10,851 bases of DNA. It comes from an uncultured Burkholderiales bacterium (GTDB lineage Bacteria > Pseudomonadota > Gammaproteobacteria > Burkholderiales > Burkholderiaceae_E). The notes beneath the pieces were generated by a model, which made no database searches, was not told the DNA's origin, and saw only the letters and a program-made list of their open reading frames with translations. The position numbers were made by a program, and so were the translations under genes. The stretch is from contig CAIXXI010000121.1 in assembly GCA_903923345.1 (NCBI GenBank), positions 1 through 10,851 on the forward strand, given 5' to 3'. Shown here one piece after another: positions 6,253-10,851 of this stretch; the stretch's first letter is position 1; every line of letters starts with the position of its first letter.

Positions 6253-8046
6253 TCAATGGTTGTCGCGCGGGATCCCTTTCGTGGTCGAGATGCGCTGATA
6301 CTTGATCGCAAAATCCAGGCAAGCGCCACTCGAGAGCTGGCCAACATGCAGTCGTTGCAACTCCTGCCAAGGGGTCTGGCTGACCAGTTCCGGCAGCGTG
6401 AAGGCTGCACGTCGCGCCGCCAGTTCAGCGTCCGAAATCAGCATGTTGGCCGTGCGCCGGTTCAGGTCGATCCGCACCCGATCACCGGTGCGCAGCAGCG
6501 CCAGCCCGCCACCGGCGGCCGACTCCGGTGAGGCATTCAGGATCGACGGGCTGGCCGACGTGCCGGATTGCCGGCCATCACCCACGCAGGGCAGCAAGGT
6601 GATGCCCTGCTTCACGAGCTCGTCAGGCGGCAGCATGTTCACCACTTCGGCTGCGCCCGGATAACCCAGCGGCCCCGTGCCGCGGATGAACAGGATGCAG
6701 TCAGCATCGATGTTCAGGGCCGGATCATTGATGCGGGCGTGGTAGTCCTCAGGCCCTTCGAAGACGATCGCCCGGCCCTCGAATGCGCCCGGATCAGCTG
6801 GATTTTCAAGGTATTTGCGCCGAAATTCGGGCGAAATCACCGAGGTTTTCATGACAGCGGAATCAAAGAGGTTGCCCGAGATCACCGCAAAACCTGCCTC
6901 GCCTTGCAGCGGCTCGGCATGCGCCCGGATCACGTCCCGATTGGTCGAGGGCGTGGCACTGTAGACCTCGCCCACCGTGCGGCCCGACACCGTCAGCACA
7001 TCCGCATGGGCATGGCCTGCCGCGAGCAACTCGTGCATTACCGCAGGCACACCGCCCGCGCGATGGAAATCTTCCCCGAGGTACTGGCCCGCCGGCATCA
7101 GATTGACCAGCAGCGGAATGCGATAGCCGATCCGATCCCAGTCGCCGATATCGAGTTCGACACCCATGTGGCGCGCAATTGCGGTGACATGCGGTGGGCA
7201 GTTGGTTGAGGCGCCCAGCGCACTGGCCGCGACGATCGCATTTTCAAAGGCTTTTCGGGTCATGACCTTCGAGGGCCGCAGGTCCTCGTGAACCATCTCG
7301 ACGATCCGCCGCCCGGTTCGATAGCCCATCTGCTGCCGATCGCGATGCGGCGCAGGGATCGCCGCGCAGCCGGGCAATGACATGCCGAGCGCCTCGGCGA
7401 CGCTGTTCATCGACAGGGCCGTGCCCATGGTGTTGCAATGGCCGGCTGACGGCGCGCCGCTGGCCACCATCTCGAGGAACTGATCGTCATTGATCCGGCC
7501 GGCAGCCAGTTCCTGCCTGGCAAACCAGACGATCGTGCCCGAGCCGGACAAACCGCCACCGTGATAACCATTGAGCATCGGGCCGCCCGAGAGCACGATC
7601 GCAGGCAGATCGACGGTGGCTGCGCCCATGAGCATGGCCGGTGTGGTCTTGTCGCAGCCGGTGGTGAGCACCACGCCGTCGATTGGATAGCCGTAGAGCA
7701 CCTCGACGAGCGAGAGGTAGGCCAGGTTCCGGTCGAGTGCTGCGGTCGGTCGTTTGCCGGTTTCCTGGATCGGATGAACCGGGAATTCGATTGGAATGCC
7801 GCCGGCATCGCGAATCCCGTCACGCACGCGCTGGGCGAGTTCGATGTGATGGCGGTTGCAGGGCGACAGATCGCTGCCGGTCTGTGCGATCCCGATGATC
7901 GGCTTGCCGCTGTGGCGCAGCTCCTCGAGCGTCAGCCCGAAGTTCATGTAGCGCTCCAGATAGAGCGCGGTCATGCCCAGGTTGTCGGGATTGTCGAACC
8001 AGGCACGCGACCGAAGGCGCGGCGTTGTGGAAGATGGCTGACTCAC
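6253..8046 (-). CDS. xylD: IlvD/Edd-family sugar-acid dehydratase, probable D-xylonate dehydratase
   Basis: A 597-residue cytoplasmic iron-sulfur enzyme, predicted to dehydrate D-xylonate to 2-keto-3-deoxy-D-xylonate (EC 4.2.1.82). Family features seen: cluster-ligand cysteines Cys63 (SDLSPCNRHH), Cys131 (TTGCDKTTP) and Cys204 (SAGHCNTMGT), the metal-binding Lys133 that is carbamylated in relatives, and the C-terminal GDGRQSGT with probable catalytic Ser494. WFDNPDNLGMTALYLERYMN, GGIPIEFPVHPI, AIPAPHRDR and SPSILNASPESA track Caulobacter XylD closely (recalled, not aligned) and differ from L-arabinonate dehydratases and IlvD. Length is as expected. The GTG start at 8046 is chosen because GAGGGG lies 6 bases upstream and conservation begins just after; an ATG at 8148 would add 34 unconserved residues. 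A related pentonate or hexonate is the main alternative substrate. Confidence 0.88.
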   Translation of the reverse strand: MSQPSSTTPRLRSRAWFDNPDNLGMTALYLERYMNFGLTLEELRHSGKPIIGIAQTGSDLSPCNRHHIELAQRVRDGIRDAGGIPIEFPVHPIQETGKRPTAALDRNLAYLSLVEVLYGYPIDGVVLTTGCDKTTPAMLMGAATVDLPAIVLSGGPMLNGYHGGGLSGSGTIVWFARQELAAGRINDDQFLEMVASGAPSAGHCNTMGTALSMNSVAEALGMSLPGCAAIPAPHRDRQQMGYRTGRRIVEMVHEDLRPSKVMTRKAFENAIVAASALGASTNCPPHVTAIARHMGVELDIGDWDRIGYRIPLLVNLMPAGQYLGEDFHRAGGVPAVMHELLAAGHAHADVLTVSGRTVGEVYSATPSTNRDVIRAHAEPLQGEAGFAVISGNLFDSAVMKTSVISPEFRRKYLENPADPGAFEGRAIVFEGPEDYHARINDPALNIDADCILFIRGTGPLGYPGAAEVVNMLPPDELVKQGITLLPCVGDGRQSGTSASPSILNASPESAAGGGLALLRTGDRVRIDLNRRTANMLISDAELAARRAAFTLPELVSQTPWQELQRLHVGQLSSGACLDFAIKYQRISTTKGIPRDNH

Positions 8047-8052
8047 GGGTGT

Positions 8053-8058
8053 CCCCTC
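8053..8058 (-). promoter_or_regulatory. Ribosome-binding site deciding the GTG start of xylD
   Basis: GAGGGG on the minus strand, 6 bases before GTG 8046. It supports the shorter reading over the longer in-frame extension to an ATG at 8148. Confidence 0.65.
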
Positions 8059-8079
8059 TGTGGCGTGCGAGTTGTCTTG

Positions 8080-8161
8080 GGTCAAGCGGATCGAGTGTAG
8101 CAAGCAGGCCCCGCCTGCCGTCCGGCAACGGCCGTTCGTCCCGGACACGGTCGGTCAAGCG
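8080..8161. repeat. Two copies of the 9-mer GGTCAAGCG in the xylD/pilB intergenic region
   Basis: Identical 9-base direct repeats at 8080-8088 and 8153-8161, spaced 73 bases start to start (about seven DNA turns). They could be regulator half-sites or chance; on a uniform base model about 0.06 such pairs would be expected in 182 bases. Confidence 0.35.
8120..8146. promoter_or_regulatory. Nested inverted repeats upstream of xylD (candidate operator)
   Basis: The arms GTCCGG (8120-8125) and CCGGAC (8141-8146) enclose a 10-bp perfect palindrome AACGGCCGTT (8127-8136). The element is about 75-100 bases upstream of xylD and about 80-110 bases upstream of pilB. No regulator gene is in the window to pair it with. 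Confidence 0.3.
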
Positions 8162-8217
8162 CCCTGCCAGGACGGTCACGCTGCACACTTGGCCGGATGA
8201 ACTCCCTTGTGATCGCC

Positions 8218-8223
8218 GAGGTG
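8218..8223 (+). promoter_or_regulatory. Ribosome-binding site deciding the pilB start
   Basis: GAGGTG with 5 bases to ATG 8229. It rules for this ATG over the later in-frame ATG at 8262 and over the open frame that continues upstream into the antisense of xylD. Confidence 0.75.
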
Positions 8224-8228
8224 ACCCC

Positions 8229-9953
8229 ATGAGTGCCGTCGCGCCCGCAGCGCCGGCGGCCATGGTCCTGTCCGGCCTGGCCCGCGCCATGGTTCAGCAG
8301 CAATTGCTGAGACTGGACCAGGCCATGGCGATCCAGAAGAAGGCCGACGCCGCGCGGCACAAGTTTGTCGATGAAGTGATTGCGGGCGGCGAGTTTCCGG
8401 CCAGCCGGCTGGCACGCTTTGCATCGGACACCTTCGGCCTGCCGTTGATGGACCTCAACGCACTGGACGTCGCCAACCTGCCACCTGGTCTGATCGATGC
8501 GCGGCTTCAAAGCGAAAGCCGCATCATTCCGGTGTCCCGTCGCAACAACCGGCTGACCGTGCTGCTGTCGGATCCGACCGATTTGCAGGCCATCGACCGG
8601 GTCAAGTTCCAGGCGCAGGCGGCAGTCGACCCGATCGTCGTTGAGCATGACAAGCTCATGCGACTGCTCGAGAAGCTCGGTCAGTCAGCCTCGCAGCAGC
8701 TCTCCGACCTGGTCGACGAGGGCTTCGCCGTCGAGTTCAGCGATACCGAGACGGTGCCGGCGGCTGCCGAAGACACCACCGATGTCGATGACGCACCGAT
8801 CGTCCGGTATCTGCAGAAAGTGCTAATGGATGCGATCAACGGCGGCGCATCGGACATCCACTTCGAGCCCTATGAGAAGTACTACCGGATCCGCTATCGG
8901 ATCGACGGCGAATTGCGCGAAATCGGTCAGCCGCCTCTGGCGATCAAGGACAAGCTCGCATCGCGGATCAAGGTGATCTCGAAGCTCGACATCTCAGAGA
9001 AGCGCGTGCCGCAGGACGGGCGGATGAAGCTGGTGATTTCGGCCCAGCGAACCATCGATTTCCGGGTCTCGACCCTGCCGACCCTGTTCGGCGAGAAGAT
9101 CGTGATGCGGATCCTGGACCCGTCGTCGGCCAAACTCGGGATCGACGCGCTGGGCTACGAGCCCGAGCAGAAAGCCCTGTTGCTCGATGCGGTGCAGCGC
9201 CCCTACGGCATGGTGCTGGTCACTGGACCAACCGGCTCCGGCAAGACCGTGTCGCTCTACACCTGCCTGAACATCCTGAACAAGCCCGGCGTGAACATTT
9301 CGACCGCGGAAGATCCGGCTGAAATCAACCTGCCCGGGATCAATCAGGTCAATGTGAACGACAAGGCCGGCCTGACTTTCTCGGCGGCGCTGAAATCGTT
9401 TCTGCGCCAGGATCCGGACGTGATCATGGTCGGCGAAATTCGTGACCTCGAAACCGCCGATATCGCCATCAAGGCCGCGCAGACCGGTCACATGGTGATG
9501 TCGACGCTGCACACCAACGATGCGCCGACCACGCTGACGCGGATGATGAACATGGGCATCCCGGCCTTCAACATCGCCTCGTCGGTCATCCTGATCACCG
9601 CGCAACGCCTGGCGCGCAAGCTGTGCACCCACTGCAAGGCGCCTGCGGATGCCGATGAGGACGCCCTGATTGCGGCCGGATTCAAGGACCACGATCTCGA
9701 CGGTACCTGGGTGCCGTATCGCGCTGTGGGTTGCGACCGCTGCAACAACGGCTACAAGGGACGGGTCGGCATCTATCAGGTCATGCCGATCAGCGAGGAG
9801 ATCCAGCGACTCATCCTGGCAGGGGGCAATGCGATGGAGATCGCAGCCCAGGCCAAACGGGAGGGCGTGCCGGACCTGCGCGAATCCGGTCTGCGCAAGG
9901 TGCGCTCCGGCATGACATCGATCGAGGAAGTCCTCGGCGTCACCAACGACTGA
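8229..9953 (+). CDS. pilB: Type IV pilus assembly ATPase PilB
   Basis: A 574-residue cytoplasmic hexameric ATPase that drives pilin polymerisation at the base of type IV pili. It has an N-terminal T2SSE/MshEN-type region (about 20-165), an acidic linker (SDTETVPAAAEDTTDVDD) and a C-terminal secretion-ATPase domain. Seen motifs: Asp-box GGASDIHFEP with Asp209, Walker A GPTGSGKT at 333-340, atypical Walker B DVIMVGEIRD at 397-406 with Glu403, His-box GHMVMSTLHTNDA with His421 and His428, and the zinc tetracysteine Cys466, Cys469, Cys502, Cys505 (two CxxC pairs) that is characteristic of PilB. Length matches the family. pilC follows 13 bases after the stop, so the two are co-transcribed. No clear promoter was recognised in the 182 bases upstream. 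GspE is the main look-alike; the pilC neighbour supports PilB. Confidence 0.95.
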   Translation: MSAVAPAAPAAMVLSGLARAMVQQQLLRLDQAMAIQKKADAARHKFVDEVIAGGEFPASRLARFASDTFGLPLMDLNALDVANLPPGLIDARLQSESRIIPVSRRNNRLTVLLSDPTDLQAIDRVKFQAQAAVDPIVVEHDKLMRLLEKLGQSASQQLSDLVDEGFAVEFSDTETVPAAAEDTTDVDDAPIVRYLQKVLMDAINGGASDIHFEPYEKYYRIRYRIDGELREIGQPPLAIKDKLASRIKVISKLDISEKRVPQDGRMKLVISAQRTIDFRVSTLPTLFGEKIVMRILDPSSAKLGIDALGYEPEQKALLLDAVQRPYGMVLVTGPTGSGKTVSLYTCLNILNKPGVNISTAEDPAEINLPGINQVNVNDKAGLTFSAALKSFLRQDPDVIMVGEIRDLETADIAIKAAQTGHMVMSTLHTNDAPTTLTRMMNMGIPAFNIASSVILITAQRLARKLCTHCKAPADADEDALIAAGFKDHDLDGTWVPYRAVGCDRCNNGYKGRVGIYQVMPISEEIQRLILAGGNAMEIAAQAKREGVPDLRESGLRKVRSGMTSIEEVLGVTND

Positions 9954-9966
9954 GTCGGAGAACATC

Positions 9967-10851
9967 ATGGCCAGCAAACCAATGACCGCCCCCGTGCGTG
10001 CCGTCAAGGAATTCACCTTCATCTGGGAAGGCCGCGACCGAAATGGCCGCACGATCCGGGGCGAAATGCGAGCGGCCGCCGAGTCGGTGGTGAACTCGAC
10101 CCTGCGCCGCCAGGGCATCAGCGTCGTCAAGGTCAAGAAGCAAAGCTATCGAAGCGGCCGAAAGATCAGCGACAAGGACATCACGCTCTTCACACGCCAG
10201 CTTGCAACGATGATGAAAGCCGGTGTACCGCTGCTGCAGTCCTTTGACATCGTGGCCAAGGGAACCGACAACCAGTCAGTCGCCAAGCTCTTCAACGACA
10301 TCAAGAACGACGTCGAGACCGGCACCTCGCTGTCGCAGGCCTTCAGAAAATATCCGCTGTATTTTGATGCCCTGTTCTGCAATCTGGTTGGCGCAGGCGA
10401 GCAGGCCGGCATTCTGGATGACCTGCTCGATCGGCTGGCCACCTACAAGGAAAAGATGCAGGCCATCAAGGGCAAGATCAAATCGGCCATGTTCTATCCG
10501 GTCGCGGTGGTGGCCGTGGCGATCATCGTGGTGACGGTGATCATGCTGTTCGTCATTCCGGCCTTCAAGGGCGTGTTCGAGAGCTTCGGTGCCGACCTGC
10601 CCACACCCACCCTGATCGTGATCGCCATGTCGGACTTCGTCGTGGCGAACTGGTACATCCTGTTCGGTGTCCTGGGGGGATCGATCTACGCACTGTTGCA
10701 GGCCTGGAGGCGATCGCCAGCGGTTCAGGCCTTCATGGACCGAGCGCTGCTCAAGCTGCCGATTTTCGGCGCGGTGATTCGCAAGGCAACGATTGCCCGC
10801 TGGCTGCGGACACTCTCGACCATGTTCGCGGCCGGTGTGCCCCTGGTTGAG
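9967..10851 (+). CDS. pilC: Type IV pilus inner-membrane platform protein PilC (partial, N-terminal 295 residues)
   Basis: PilC is the polytopic platform that couples PilB to pilin insertion. The gene starts at ATG 9967 with GGAG 6 bases upstream and runs off the right edge; roughly 110 residues are missing compared with the usual 405 or so. After the short N-terminal segment (FIWEGRDRNGRTIRGEM), the first T2SSF domain starts near residue 71 with FTRQLATMMKAGVPLLQ, contains GAGEQAGILDDLLDRLA, and leads to membrane segments near 178-200 (rich in V, I, A) and 220-247. The second T2SSF repeat begins at about 275 with ARWLRTLSTMFAAGVPLVE; 10 of 21 residues match the first repeat at 71-91. This internal duplication is the family hallmark. 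It is directly behind pilB, in the usual pilB-pilC order. Confidence 0.94.
   Translation, partial: MASKPMTAPVRAVKEFTFIWEGRDRNGRTIRGEMRAAAESVVNSTLRRQGISVVKVKKQSYRSGRKISDKDITLFTRQLATMMKAGVPLLQSFDIVAKGTDNQSVAKLFNDIKNDVETGTSLSQAFRKYPLYFDALFCNLVGAGEQAGILDDLLDRLATYKEKMQAIKGKIKSAMFYPVAVVAVAIIVVTVIMLFVIPAFKGVFESFGADLPTPTLIVIAMSDFVVANWYILFGVLGGSIYALLQAWRRSPAVQAFMDRALLKLPIFGAVIRKATIARWLRTLSTMFAAGVPLVE

Noticed and set aside
8047..8148. Upstream ATG at 8148 as the true start of xylD
   Set aside because: The 34 extra residues are unconserved and Cys/Arg-rich, while GTG 8046 has a well-placed GAGGGG and gives the expected family length.
8154..8169. Sigma54-like promoter facing xylD (TGGCA, then TTGA at the right spacing)
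   Set aside because: The nearly invariant GC of the -12 element is GA here, so the match fails at a critical base; one such partial match is easily expected by chance.
8994..10136. 380-codon open frame on the minus strand across pilB and the start of pilC
   Set aside because: It lies antisense to two strongly supported pilus genes and shows the compositional pattern of a shadow frame; no start signal or family motif supports it.
1..10851. Mobile element, phage, defence or CRISPR content
   Set aside because: No transposase, integrase, terminal inverted repeats, spaced repeats or defence-family motifs were seen; all of the large open frames are metabolic, transport or pilus genes.

Overview
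This is a G+C-rich (about 60% by eye), densely coded chromosomal stretch that fits a betaproteobacterium, probably of the order Burkholderiales. I infer this from codon use, the HAAT-type (Liv) transporter operon, the pilB-pilC order and the gene families present; no species can be named from the sequence. I see no tRNA, rRNA, insertion sequence, CRISPR array, phage gene or toxin-antitoxin pair, and no non-coding stretch longer than about 185 bases.

Left part (1 to 5117, all minus strand, so read right to left): a complete branched-chain amino-acid-type ABC importer operon in the order livG (ATPase), livF (ATPase), livH (permease), livM (permease) and a periplasmic substrate-binding protein (SBP). 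Junctions overlap by 4 to 8 bases except livF-livH, which has a 64-base gap. A strong intrinsic terminator follows the SBP gene. Only 21 bases beyond it starts a second, paralogous SBP gene, cut by the window's left edge, about 65% identical over the visible 110 residues. One membrane transporter may thus be served by two alternative binding proteins, the second made at a lower or separately controlled level. The substrate cannot be read from sequence; amino acids, aromatic or other carboxylic acids are all possible for this family.

Middle part (5118 to 8046): a 136-base divergent intergenic region holding a candidate promoter for the liv operon, then a plus-strand ROK-family sugar kinase very like E. 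coli Mak (fructokinase). It converges, with only 27 bases between the stop codons, on a minus-strand IlvD/Edd-family dehydratase that closely resembles Caulobacter D-xylonate dehydratase (XylD). These two suggest sugar and sugar-acid catabolism, but the other enzymes of a xylose-oxidising pathway are not in the window.

Right part (8047 to 10851): a 182-base divergent intergenic region with a few inverted and direct repeats, then pilB (type IV pilus assembly ATPase) and the first 295 codons of pilC (inner-membrane platform protein), closely spaced on the plus strand.

Overall these are recognisable families in ordinary arrangements. I found no convincing evidence for a new biological system. 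The most useful second looks are the terminator wedged between the two SBP genes, a 54-base near-identical patch shared by those genes, and the repeat-bearing xylD/pilB intergenic region.
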